Counted from the stretch's first letter, positions 35,446-42,722 are shown. The stretch is 64,000 nucleotides of DNA from Bacteroidota bacterium (GCA_018818165.1 JAHISP010000071.1:1-64000), one strand, 5' to 3'. Translations and numbers: made by a program. The notes: a model not told the origin generated them from the sequence alone.

Positions 35446-36144
35446 ATGATAGAAAGTTTATTTAATACACTTTACGATGCAATGTTAGGTGCAACTTGGA
35501 TTGCACTTCTTGCTTCATTTGTTTGGGGAATATTATCAATACTCCTTTCACCTTGTCATCTATCAAGTATTCCACTTGTGGTTGGATTTATAAGTACACA
35601 AGGGAAAATATCGGTAGGCAGGACTTTTAAAATATCGCTAGTTTTTTCTATCGGTATTTTAATTACAATTGCATTAATTGGTGTTATAACCGCATCGTTA
35701 GGCAGATTGATGGGAGATGTAGGCGTTTACGGTAACTACTTTGTAGCTGCTATATTTTTTGTTGTAGGATTATATTTGCTCGACATAATCAAAATTGATT
35801 GGAATAGTGCGGGATTAAAGCAAACCAAAGCAAAGGGTTTACTTGCAGCTTTAATACTAGGTTTACTTTTTGGTATTGCACTTGGTCCTTGCACGTTTGC
35901 ATACATGGCACCAGTTCTTGGAGTTGTATTTCAAACAGCTCAAACCAATTATTTTCTAGCAATTATATTTTTGTTGGCTTTCGGCATTGGGCATTGTACC
36001 GTTATTGTTGGTGCTGGAACACTTGCTGGCAAAGTTCAAAAATATTTGAATTGGAGTGAAGAATCAAAAGTAATCTTGTGGATTAAACGCGTTTGTGGAA
36101 TTTTAGTAATTCTTGGTGGAATCTATTTGTTAACAAACTTTTAA
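35446..36144 (+). CDS. CcdA/DsbD-beta-type transmembrane electron carrier
   Basis: Inner-membrane protein of 232 residues with six predicted helices. One conserved Cys lies in each half, in LLSPCHLSSIPLV and GIALGPCTFAYMAP, the redox pair of CcdA. Such proteins take electrons from cytoplasmic thioredoxin and deliver them to periplasmic thioredoxin-like proteins; the partner is encoded immediately upstream. Presence in an ars operon suggests that reduction of periplasmic thiols, or of a cytochrome or metal-binding partner, is part of the arsenic response (inference). Confidence 0.9.
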   Translation: MIESLFNTLYDAMLGATWIALLASFVWGILSILLSPCHLSSIPLVVGFISTQGKISVGRTFKISLVFSIGILITIALIGVITASLGRLMGDVGVYGNYFVAAIFFVVGLYLLDIIKIDWNSAGLKQTKAKGLLAALILGLLFGIALGPCTFAYMAPVLGVVFQTAQTNYFLAIIFLLAFGIGHCTVIVGAGTLAGKVQKYLNWSEESKVILWIKRVCGILVILGGIYLLTNF

Positions 36145-36163
36145 AAATTTTAGGAAAACGTAA

Positions 36164-36787
36164 ATGACTATATATGAACCAGTAAAAAACGAAATTTTAA
36201 AGCTATTGAAAACAAGTTATACAATTAGCGAAGAAAGGAAAAATTTGTTAAATAACTTTGCTGAGTATATTTCCAAAAAAATAAATAATGGAACGGTTGT
36301 AAATCTTATTTTTATTTGTACTCATAATTCAAGACGAAGTACAATGAGTCAAATTTGGGCTCAAACTGCGGCGGAGTATTTTAACATTCCAAACATAAAT
36401 TGTTTTTCTGGTGGAACGGAAGCTACTGCATTTAATCCAAGAGCCGTAAAAGCTGTCCAAAATTTTGGTTTTAAAGTTGAACAAAAAGATGAGTCGGAAA
36501 ATCCAATTTATCTAGTCCATTTTTCGGATGAAAATGAACCAATTAAATGTTTTTCAAAAGTTTATAGTGATAAATTTAACCCTCAAAATAATTTTGCTGC
36601 AATTATGACTTGCTCAGATGCGGACGCAAATTGTCCATTAGTTTTAGGTGCAGAAGCAAGATTTCCTGTTAAATATAACGATCCAAAAGAATATGATGAT
36701 ACTGATTTTGAAACGCAAAAATATTCTGAAAGATTTGAACAAATTGGAATAGAAATGCTTTATACATTTAGTAGGATTAAGCAGTGA
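36164..36787 (+). CDS. Arsenate reductase, low-molecular-weight tyrosine phosphatase type
   Basis: Cytoplasmic enzyme of 207 residues that would reduce As(V) to As(III). After an N-terminal extension (1-45), the PTPase P-loop CTHNSRRS (catalytic Cys52, Arg58) is followed by the FSGGTEATAFNPRAV segment. Further cysteines Cys150 and Cys157 in MTCSDADANC could complete a thiol relay. An Asp-Pro in YNDPKEYDD may be the general acid. The fold is that of the Staphylococcus-type ArsC, which is recycled by thioredoxin; small CxxC proteins in the same operon could serve. Its stop codon overlaps the GTG of the next gene. Confidence 0.9.
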   Translation: MTIYEPVKNEILKLLKTSYTISEERKNLLNNFAEYISKKINNGTVVNLIFICTHNSRRSTMSQIWAQTAAEYFNIPNINCFSGGTEATAFNPRAVKAVQNFGFKVEQKDESENPIYLVHFSDENEPIKCFSKVYSDKFNPQNNFAAIMTCSDADANCPLVLGAEARFPVKYNDPKEYDDTDFETQKYSERFEQIGIEMLYTFSRIKQ

Positions 36788-38112
36788 ATCAATTTGAAGA
36801 TTCGTTTATAAACATAAACAGTGTAAAAATTTTAGATTCTTTAGCAGAGGGAATTTATGTAATTGATAAAGAGTTTAAAATTAGGTTTGTTAATAAAGCC
36901 GCATATCAAATAACTAATAAAAAGCCAACAGATGTTATAGGTCAAATATGTCGTAGTCTTTGTAAATCGGATAGATGCGAAATTGGCTGTCCTGTTACAG
37001 AGGTTTTACAAACAGGAAAAAATGTTATTGATATGGAATCGACTTTGCAAGACAATAACGGAAATCTTATACCAGTACTGTTAAATGCCTCTATTCTAAA
37101 TGATGTTGATGGTGACACTCTTGGGGGAATAATAAGTTTTAAAAAGAACAGAAAGAGTATTTTTTCTGGTTATAATAGCAAAGAAAATATGTATTATGGA
37201 ATAATTGGAAAATCTAAAAAGATGGTGGCTCTTTTTAATGTGATTAGTGAAATATCCTACAGTTTTGCCACAGTTTTAATTACAGGTGAAACTGGAGTAG
37301 GAAAAGAGCTTATTGCAAATGCTGTAAAAGAAACTAGCAGCAGAAATAAGGCACCATTTGTAAAAGTAAATTGTGCTGCGCTTCCACCAACTTTATTGGC
37401 TAGCGAATTATTTGGGCATGTAAAAGGTGCTTTTACAGATGCAAAGAATGATAGAATTGGTAGATTTGAATTTGCTGATGGTGGAACAATATTTTTAGAC
37501 GAAATTGCAGAAATTCCAATAGCAATGCAAGCACAATTATTACGAGTTATTCAAGACGGAACTTTTGAAAGATTAGGAGATAGTAAAACAAGAAAAACAG
37601 ATATAAGAATTATTGCTGCAACAAATAAAAATTTGCTAGATGAAATTTCAAAAAATATGTTTAGAGAAGATTTATTTTATCGTTTAAATGTAGTTCCATT
37701 ATTTGTTCCATCACTCCGTGAGCGCAAAGAAGATATTATATATTTAACGAAATATTTTATTGAAAAGTTTAATGAGAAATATGGTAAAAATATTGAATAT
37801 GCCGATAATGATACTATGGATATTTTAATGAATTACGATTGGCCAGGAAATATTAGGGAATTAGAGAACTGTATTGAATATTCTATTATTAGATCTAAAC
37901 GGGCAGATTATATTTGTTCTTGTTCTTTACCATCTAGCTTAAGAAAGAAAGACCATTGTAATCAGAACCTTTCACTTAAAGAAATTGAATTAAACGAGAA
38001 AACCGAAACAATTCTTGCTTTACTAAGGCAGAACAATTGGAATAAATCTAAAGTAGCAGAAATTCTTGGCATTAATAGAAGCACTATCCACAGAAAACTA
38101 AAAAAAATATAG
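36784..38112 (+). CDS. PAS-domain sigma-54-dependent transcriptional activator
   Basis: Enhancer-binding protein of 442 residues. The PAS domain (about 14-120) carries a cysteine cluster, Cys56, Cys60, Cys65 and Cys69, likely to sense redox state or a metal. The AAA+ domain has Walker A GETGVGKE (168-175), Walker B TIFLDE (235-240) and the sigma-54 loop written GAFTDA (215-220) rather than GAFTGA. A Fis-type helix-turn-helix ends the protein (NNWNKSKVAEILGINRSTIHRKL). It starts with GTG overlapping the arsC stop (GTGA), so it is translated with the ars operon. Phased TTGCAA sites and a -24/-12-like promoter lie just downstream, making the next two genes its probable targets. Confidence 0.93.
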   Translation: MNQFEDSFININSVKILDSLAEGIYVIDKEFKIRFVNKAAYQITNKKPTDVIGQICRSLCKSDRCEIGCPVTEVLQTGKNVIDMESTLQDNNGNLIPVLLNASILNDVDGDTLGGIISFKKNRKSIFSGYNSKENMYYGIIGKSKKMVALFNVISEISYSFATVLITGETGVGKELIANAVKETSSRNKAPFVKVNCAALPPTLLASELFGHVKGAFTDAKNDRIGRFEFADGGTIFLDEIAEIPIAMQAQLLRVIQDGTFERLGDSKTRKTDIRIIAATNKNLLDEISKNMFREDLFYRLNVVPLFVPSLRERKEDIIYLTKYFIEKFNEKYGKNIEYADNDTMDILMNYDWPGNIRELENCIEYSIIRSKRADYICSCSLPSSLRKKDHCNQNLSLKEIELNEKTETILALLRQNNWNKSKVAEILGINRSTIHRKLKKI

Positions 38113-38131
38113 CAACTTGATAAATTAACTG

Positions 38132-38199
38132 TTGCAATTTGACGCATCTTTAAACCTATAATTTCCTTTTAACCTTTTATTTGTTGCAAAGTGTTGCAA
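38132..38199. promoter_or_regulatory. Three phased TTGCAA sites: candidate enhancer of the sigma-54 activator
   Basis: The self-complementary hexamer TTGCAA occurs at 38132-38137, 38184-38189 and 38194-38199, each time preceded by G. Spacings are 52 and 10 bp, close to five and one helical turns, so all three face the same side of the DNA. They lie 55-120 bp upstream of a -24/-12-like promoter, the usual enhancer distance, and immediately behind the gene for a sigma-54 activator. Confidence 0.5.
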
Positions 38200-38248
38200 T
38201 TATAAAATATATACCTATCTTTTTAACTCTAAATCGAAATAAATATTC

Positions 38249-38264
38249 TGGTATAAAAGTTGAC
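38249..38264 (+). promoter_or_regulatory. Candidate sigma-54 promoter (-24/-12)
   Basis: TGGTAT (38249-38254) matches the -24 consensus TGGYAY. Five bases later TTGAC (38260-38264) matches the -12 element TTGCW except for A in place of C, with the canonical spacing between GG and TTG. Transcription would begin near 38275, at the first ATG of the TPR gene. Either that message is leaderless or translation starts at the ATG at 38285. Confidence 0.5.
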
Positions 38265-38275
38265 TACTTGCGAGT

Positions 38276-38749
38276 ATGAACGAAATGCTTGCAAATCAAT
38301 ATTTTATTTCTGAACGCTACCAAGAAGCTTCCTACCAATATGGTGAAGTATTAAAAAAACATCCAGAAAACTATTTAGTAAAAAAGAAATTAGTGTTATG
38401 CTACATCAAAACAGGTGAAATAGATAATGCATTAAAGTTATTTACAGAACTTACTAAATCAAATGTTAACATAATCTTCAAGAATGAAATAAGTATCTAT
38501 CCTCAAATATGTAAAGATATGATTTATGAAATTGAAAATTTTAACTCAAATTTTACTCAAAAAGAAAAATATTTAATTCTTGGAATATTATATATGTATT
38601 GTGACTTTAAAATTGCAGAAGAACATTTCCAAAAACTACAAAAAATGATTCCTTACAATGACAATTTATTCACAACTATAAAAACTATTAATCATTTTAT
38701 TACTAAAAAAAAGGAACATGAAGATGGAAAAGAAACTTTATTCACGTAA
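38276..38749 (+). CDS. TPR-like protein upstream of the split-Soret-like cytochrome
   Basis: About 157 residues, all helical. YQEASYQYGEVLKKHPENY and GEIDNALKLFTELTK follow the tetratricopeptide pattern (two repeats, about 1-60); the remainder is helical without a clear motif. No signal peptide is visible, so it should be cytoplasmic, perhaps a chaperone or adaptor for the cytochrome-like product. It overlaps the next gene by 26 bp in another frame, implying coupled expression. The first ATG coincides with the predicted transcription start, so ATG 38285 is an alternative start. Confidence 0.7.
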   Translation: MNEMLANQYFISERYQEASYQYGEVLKKHPENYLVKKKLVLCYIKTGEIDNALKLFTELTKSNVNIIFKNEISIYPQICKDMIYEIENFNSNFTQKEKYLILGILYMYCDFKIAEEHFQKLQKMIPYNDNLFTTIKTINHFITKKKEHEDGKETLFT

Positions 38750-39848
38750 AGACTTTTTAACAAACACTACAAAGTATGTTGCTGGTGCTGCTATTGGGGT
38801 TGTTGGACTAAGTACAATTGGAGGAGAAAAAATATTTGGTAATGTAAAAGAATATACTTGGCCTTACCCATACACAGCTCTCGACCCAGAAGTAGCTCGA
38901 TTAAAAGCTCATACTCTTTATTGGAATGGTATGGATTGTGGAGCAGGAGTTTTGGGTGGAATTACAGAATGTTTGAAGGATGCCATTGGTGACCCTTGGA
39001 ATAATTTCCCAATTGAGATTTTGCTGTTTGGACGTGGTGGTGGCGTGAGCTGGGGTTCGCTATGTGGAGCATTAAATGGTGCAGGCGCAATTGTGAGTTT
39101 AGTTGTTGAAAAAGATCCTTCTGTTGCATTAATTAACGAAATTTGGGGCTGGTACACAACAGAAAATTTACCAACTGATGCCGCAAATAACGCAACTTAC
39201 ACAGAAATTAAATATTCAGGTGCTTTACCTCAAAATATTGCTGGCTCTCCACTTTGTCATCAATCTGTTAGTCAATGGTGTAATATTGCCAATAAAAAAG
39301 TTGCTGATATTGAGAGAAAAGAAAGATGTGCTCGTTTAGCCGGAGATATTGCTGCAAAGACAGTGCAAGTATTAAATGCATATTTTGCAAGTACATTTGT
39401 TGGAACTTTTTCTGATCCATCAGAAAATGCTACTTGTTTAACTTGCCATGGTGGTGCTGTGCTTGGTAACGTAATGACACATATGGAATGTGCGTCATGC
39501 CATAATGACTCACCAGTTCATAATGGAATATATGTTGGCGCTGAGCCAATTTCGGATTCAACTCCTAAAAACTATAAATTAGAAAACGCTTATCCAAATC
39601 CATTTAATCCCGAAACAACAATTCGATTTTCTCTTCCAAAAGCTGAAAAAGTAAGACTTGAGATATTTGATATTCGTGGCAGACTTGTTCACTCAATCAT
39701 TGATTCAGATTATATGCCAGCTGGAACATATGAATCGAAGTGGAACGCGACTGATAATATAGGAGCAAAAGTTAGTAGTGGAATTTATATTGCTCGTATT
39801 ACAACAGGCAATTTCATCCAATCAATAAAACTCAACCTTCTTAAATAG
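38724..39848 (+). CDS. Split-Soret-cytochrome-like (C_GCAxxG_C_C) protein with two CxxCH motifs and T9SS tail
   Basis: A 374-residue exported redox protein. The N-terminal signal contains SRKDFLTN and a hydrophobic run (18-32), a Tat-like motif with Lys for the second Arg. A C_GCAxxG_C_C-type domain follows, with Cys72, Cys83, Cys114 (LCGALNGAG), Cys178, Cys186 and Cys202. Two c-type haem motifs come next, CLTCH (238-242) and CASCH (256-260). The order resembles split-Soret cytochrome c of Desulfovibrio. Residues about 285-374 are a T9SS sorting domain (NAYPNPFNPETTI, VRLEIFDIRGRLV), which that protein lacks. ATG 38724 is chosen for AAGGA 8 bases upstream. Surface-located diheme electron transfer is inferred. 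Confidence 0.85.
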   Translation: MEKKLYSRKDFLTNTTKYVAGAAIGVVGLSTIGGEKIFGNVKEYTWPYPYTALDPEVARLKAHTLYWNGMDCGAGVLGGITECLKDAIGDPWNNFPIEILLFGRGGGVSWGSLCGALNGAGAIVSLVVEKDPSVALINEIWGWYTTENLPTDAANNATYTEIKYSGALPQNIAGSPLCHQSVSQWCNIANKKVADIERKERCARLAGDIAAKTVQVLNAYFASTFVGTFSDPSENATCLTCHGGAVLGNVMTHMECASCHNDSPVHNGIYVGAEPISDSTPKNYKLENAYPNPFNPETTIRFSLPKAEKVRLEIFDIRGRLVHSIIDSDYMPAGTYESKWNATDNIGAKVSSGIYIARITTGNFIQSIKLNLLK

Positions 39849-39876
39849 TAAAAATAATTTAGGAAAATTTAAAATT

Positions 39877-39912
39877 AAAAAGCCTACAAAAATAATTTTG
39901 TAGGCTTTTTTT
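39877..39912 (+). terminator. Strong rho-independent terminator after the cytochrome-like gene
   Basis: Exact 15-bp arms AAAAAGCCTACAAAA (39877-39891) and TTTTGTAGGCTTTTT (39896-39910) enclose the loop ATAA and run into further T residues. It begins 28 bp after the stop codon and closes the putative sigma-54 operon. Confidence 0.85.
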
Positions 39913-39960
39913 ATACACCATAAAATGGAATAAAATTTATTGGTCCAAGTAGAAGTTAAA

Positions 39961-40033
39961 ATAAAAATCAAACGACAAAAGGTAAATTCCAAACAAATAA
40001 CCAAAACTATGTACTTGCAGTCCATAGTTTTGG
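39961..40033. repeat. Dispersed intergenic repeat, copy 1
   Basis: The first 47 bp (39961-40007, beginning ATAAAAATCAAACGACAAAAG) match 56030-56076 at 43 of 47 positions. A hairpin follows, with arms CCAAAACTATGTACT (40001-40015) and AGTCCATAGTTTTGG (40019-40033), one mismatch and loop TGC; the ACT-TGC-AGTCCAT core recurs in the hairpin at 56244-56268. Both copies sit just beyond a transcription terminator. Confidence 0.65.
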
Positions 40034-40129
40034 TTTAGTAAATATCAGTTCCATTGTTAATTGGCATTTCTAATTTTCGTTATTTATCCAGCATTTTTTT
40101 CGCTTAGTATAATTATCAAAAACCCAATT

Positions 40130-40570
40130 TTAGCCTTTTACCATTGAGCAACCGTTAGTTTTACAGTTGTCGTCACATTTATGCATCATTGCTTTTTTTT
40201 CAATAGTTTTAGCTTCTTTCATTTTCACAGCTGTACAACCAGCAGTTTTGCATTCGTCAGTGCAAACATGTTTTGCAACATCTGCACATGCTTTTGCTTT
40301 TTTAGCTTTTACAACATCACAGCCAGCAGTTTTACATTCGTCAGTACAAACATGTTTTGCAACATCTGCACATGCTTTTGCTTCTTTAGCTTTTACAACA
40401 TCACAGCCTGCAGTTTTACATTCGTCAGTGCAAACATGTTTTGGCGCTTTATCAGAGCAACATGCTTTTGCTTTTTCAGTGCTTGGTTTTTCTTGTGCAA
40501 ATAGTGATGTTGACAGAATTAATGTAAATCCTATAACAAACATTCCTTTTATTAAATTTGTAGCTTTCAT
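40130..40570 (-). CDS. Exported cysteine-rich tandem-repeat protein (putative metal binder)
   Basis: A 146-residue protein with a signal peptide (1-26, cleaved after LFAQ). Its mature part is three nearly identical 28-residue repeats (44-71, 72-99, 100-127), each with HVCTDECKTAGC and most with a further Cys in KACADVA. A degenerate fourth unit follows (HKCDDNCKTNGC, 130-141), and a CC pair precedes the repeats at 37-38. With 15 Cys plus His in about 110 residues it looks like a periplasmic metallothionein-like metal or metalloid sponge; no enzyme motif is present. It starts after a good AAGGAG site. It lies beside the ars island, on the opposite strand. Function is inferred only. Confidence 0.8.
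   Translation of the reverse strand: MKATNLIKGMFVIGFTLILSTSLFAQEKPSTEKAKACCSDKAPKHVCTDECKTAGCDVVKAKEAKACADVAKHVCTDECKTAGCDVVKAKKAKACADVAKHVCTDECKTAGCTAVKMKEAKTIEKKAMMHKCDDNCKTNGCSMVKG
40190..40441 (-). repeat. Three 84-bp tandem repeats inside the Cys-rich gene
   Basis: The units are in frame, each exactly 84 bp (28 codons). The marker CATTCGTCAG or its close variant recurs at 40251, 40335 and 40419 on the plus strand. Units differ at only a few bases, so the duplication is recent and the copy number may vary between strains. Confidence 0.85.
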
Positions 40571-40634
40571 TGTTTCTCCTTTTTTATGATTAATTAAGTG
40601 TCTGTCAAAAAATAATAATGTTGTCTAATTCTTG

Positions 40635-40652
40635 TTGTCGTATAACGGACAA
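40635..40652. promoter_or_regulatory. Operator-like dyad upstream of the Cys-rich gene
   Basis: TTGTCGTATAACGGACAA has TTGTC/GACAA ends and a near-palindromic CGTATAACG core, 65 bp upstream of the Cys-rich gene's start codon. The core shares CGT and ATAACG with the proposed ArsR operator at 30345-30364, but lacks the three bases CAT between them. A link to ArsR is therefore tentative. Confidence 0.35.
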
Positions 40653-40830
40653 TAATGAAAAATATGTAATGTTATAAAATTAAGTTTCACTAAACAAGAC
40701 AGATTAACTTATTAAAATATAACACTAGTATAATTAAAAAAAACAAAATAAAATCCTTTCTTTTAATAATATTGAGGTAACCAATTATTATTAAATTATT
40801 TTTCGCACTTACTAATTCAATTTTAGTTAA

Positions 40831-41361
40831 GGTCAAATTGTATCGGCAAAAAAAATAACGGAATTCCTGAAATCTCAAAATATTCGGTTTTCAAATAATA
40901 TTGTGTTGGATTATCTAAATTATCTTTGCGATGCTTATTTTATTATTAAAGTAAAACGAACGGATATCAAAGGAAAGCGTATTCTTGAAATAGGAGAAAA
41001 ATATTATCTAGAGGATACAGGGTTACGACATGCTCTCACAGGTTATAAACAAAATGATATAAGTCAATTACTTGAAAATATTGTTCTATTACATTTATTA
41101 ATAAATGATTACGAAGTTACTGTTGGAAAACTTGATGATAAAGAGATTGATTTTATTTGCGATAAATTAGATGATAGAATCTATATTCAAGTAACACTCT
41201 CTTTAGCAAGTGAAGAAGTTAAAAAACGTGAATATGGTAACTTAGTTGCCATAAAGGACAATTACAAAAAAATTGTTATTACTGCTGATGAATATAAAGC
41301 CGATTCAATTGAAGGAATTGAGACTATAAATATTCGTGATTTTTTACTGAATTTTAGCTAA
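40831..41361 (+). pseudogene. C-terminal remnant of a DUF4143 AAA ATPase
   Basis: The frame is open from just after a stop at 40828 and reads, with family-like sequence, SAKKITEFLKSQ, then LDYLNYLCDAYFI, YYLEDTGLRHALTG and DKEIDFICDKLDDRIYIQV. These are the middle and end of the DUF4143 domain found behind an AAA ATPase module in 'ATP-binding protein' genes of about 400 residues. The ATPase half is absent; only about 176 residues remain, without a proper start (first candidate is GTG 40903). It is therefore a truncated gene, probably non-functional. Upstream sequence holds no recognisable rest of the gene. Confidence 0.75.
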
Positions 41362-41410
41362 TCTTTATTTACTAAAACTAAAAAATGATTTTGATGAGGT
41401 AAAGTATTAA

Positions 41411-42622
41411 ATGAACCATTTCACAATAATTGGTGCTGGCATTGTTGGTCTAGCAACTGCATTAAAGCTGAACGAAAATCTCTCCAAAAGGGATGCATTT
41501 GGCACCGAAGCTAAAATTACAATTCTTGAAAAAGAAAATGGTGTGTCAAAGCATCAGACTGGTAATAACAGCGGTGTAATTCATTCTGGAATTTATTATA
41601 AACCTGGAAGTTTAAAGGCATTGAATTGCATAAATGGTTATAAGATGCTTATAAAATTCTGTGACGAAAATAATATTAAATACAATCTTTGCGGAAAAGT
41701 TGTTGTTGCAACGGATGAATGTGAAATTGAATATCTCAAAACTCTTTATGAACGAGGAGTAGAAAATGGTTTGGAAAATCTGAAAATGTTAAGTGAACAA
41801 GAGTTAAAACAAATTGAACCAAATGTAAAAGGCATTGCGGGCATTTACGTTCCACAGACTGGAATTATTGATTATAAAATTGTTTCAGAAAAAATGAAAG
41901 AAATTCTAATTTCAAAAGGTGTTGAAATTAAATTTAATGAAGAAGTAATTGGAATTGAACAGCATAATTCTCACCAACTTATCAGAACAAAATCAAATAA
42001 ATACGAAACGGATTTTATAATCAGCTGCGCTGGTTTGCAGTCGGATAGAGTTGCTTCACTTACTGAAAATAATTTAAATGTGCGCATTATTCCTTTTCGT
42101 GGGGAGTACTATAAGTTAAAAGACTCTGCAAAGCATTTAGTGAAAACTTTAATTTATCCAGTTCCAGATCCAAATTTTCCATTTCTTGGAGTTCATTTTA
42201 CCAATTTAATTGATGGTGGTGTGGAAGCTGGTCCAAATGCAGTATTTTCATTTAAAAGAGAAGGTTACACAAGAACTAGCTTCAATTTTAACGATACATT
42301 TCAATCATTAACTTGGCCTGGATTTTTACTAGTCGCAAAAAAATATTGGCGAACTGGAATGGGCGAGTTTTATAGGTCATTTAGAAAAAAAGCATTTGTG
42401 CAAGCACTTCAAAAGTTAATTCCTCAAATAACAGAATCTGATTTAGCAAAAGGCGGAGCCGGAGTTCGCGCTCAAGCATGCGAAAAAAACGGGGGATTAG
42501 TTGATGATTTCTATCTAATTGAGAGGGAAAAAGTTATTCATGTTTTAAATGCTCCATCTCCAGCAGCTACAGCCTCGTTAGCAATTGGAGATTATATTGC
42601 CAACAGAGTTATTAAAAAATAA
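41411..42622 (+). CDS. lhgO: L-2-hydroxyglutarate oxidase/dehydrogenase
   Basis: FAD-dependent oxidoreductase of the DAO family, 403 residues, oxidising L-2-hydroxyglutarate to 2-oxoglutarate at the membrane quinone pool. The dinucleotide motif GAGIVGLATA is near the N-terminus; HQTGNNSGVIHSGIYYKPGSLKA is the diagnostic LhgO segment, and the C-terminal GGAGVRAQA and NAPSPAATASLAIG complete the FAD site. Length and motif order fit the family. It appears to be a single gene, between a decayed ATPase gene and the polysaccharide cluster. Confidence 0.94.
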   Translation: MNHFTIIGAGIVGLATALKLNENLSKRDAFGTEAKITILEKENGVSKHQTGNNSGVIHSGIYYKPGSLKALNCINGYKMLIKFCDENNIKYNLCGKVVVATDECEIEYLKTLYERGVENGLENLKMLSEQELKQIEPNVKGIAGIYVPQTGIIDYKIVSEKMKEILISKGVEIKFNEEVIGIEQHNSHQLIRTKSNKYETDFIISCAGLQSDRVASLTENNLNVRIIPFRGEYYKLKDSAKHLVKTLIYPVPDPNFPFLGVHFTNLIDGGVEAGPNAVFSFKREGYTRTSFNFNDTFQSLTWPGFLLVAKKYWRTGMGEFYRSFRKKAFVQALQKLIPQITESDLAKGGAGVRAQACEKNGGLVDDFYLIEREKVIHVLNAPSPAATASLAIGDYIANRVIKK

Positions 42623-42682
42623 TGTGACATATTTCTGCACAAAGATTGTCATAAAAAAATAAACCTATTCCCGAATAAATTG

Positions 42683-42690
42683 TATATTTG
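42683..42690 (+). promoter_or_regulatory. Candidate -7 box of the polysaccharide cluster
   Basis: TATATTTG is an exact match to the TAnnTTTG -7 consensus, about 33 bp before the TTG start of the priming sugar transferase. No convincing upstream box was found at the expected distance, so confidence is low. Confidence 0.35.
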
Positions 42691-42722
42691 CAAGATATTT
42701 TAAAGTTATTCAGGCAGCCATT

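Noticed and set aside
40190-40441. Tandem repeats considered as a CRISPR array
   Set aside because: The repeats are contiguous 84-bp coding units without spacers, and no cas genes are nearby.
40167-40589. Plus-strand open frames of 107-140 codons over the Cys-rich gene
   Set aside because: They are antisense shadows of the 84-bp repeats. The minus-strand frame has the signal peptide, ribosome binding site and conserved Cys pattern.
40690-40878. Minus-strand 62-codon hydrophobic frame
   Set aside because: It overlaps the DUF4143 remnant in antisense, lacks a ribosome binding site and has the composition of random AT-rich DNA.
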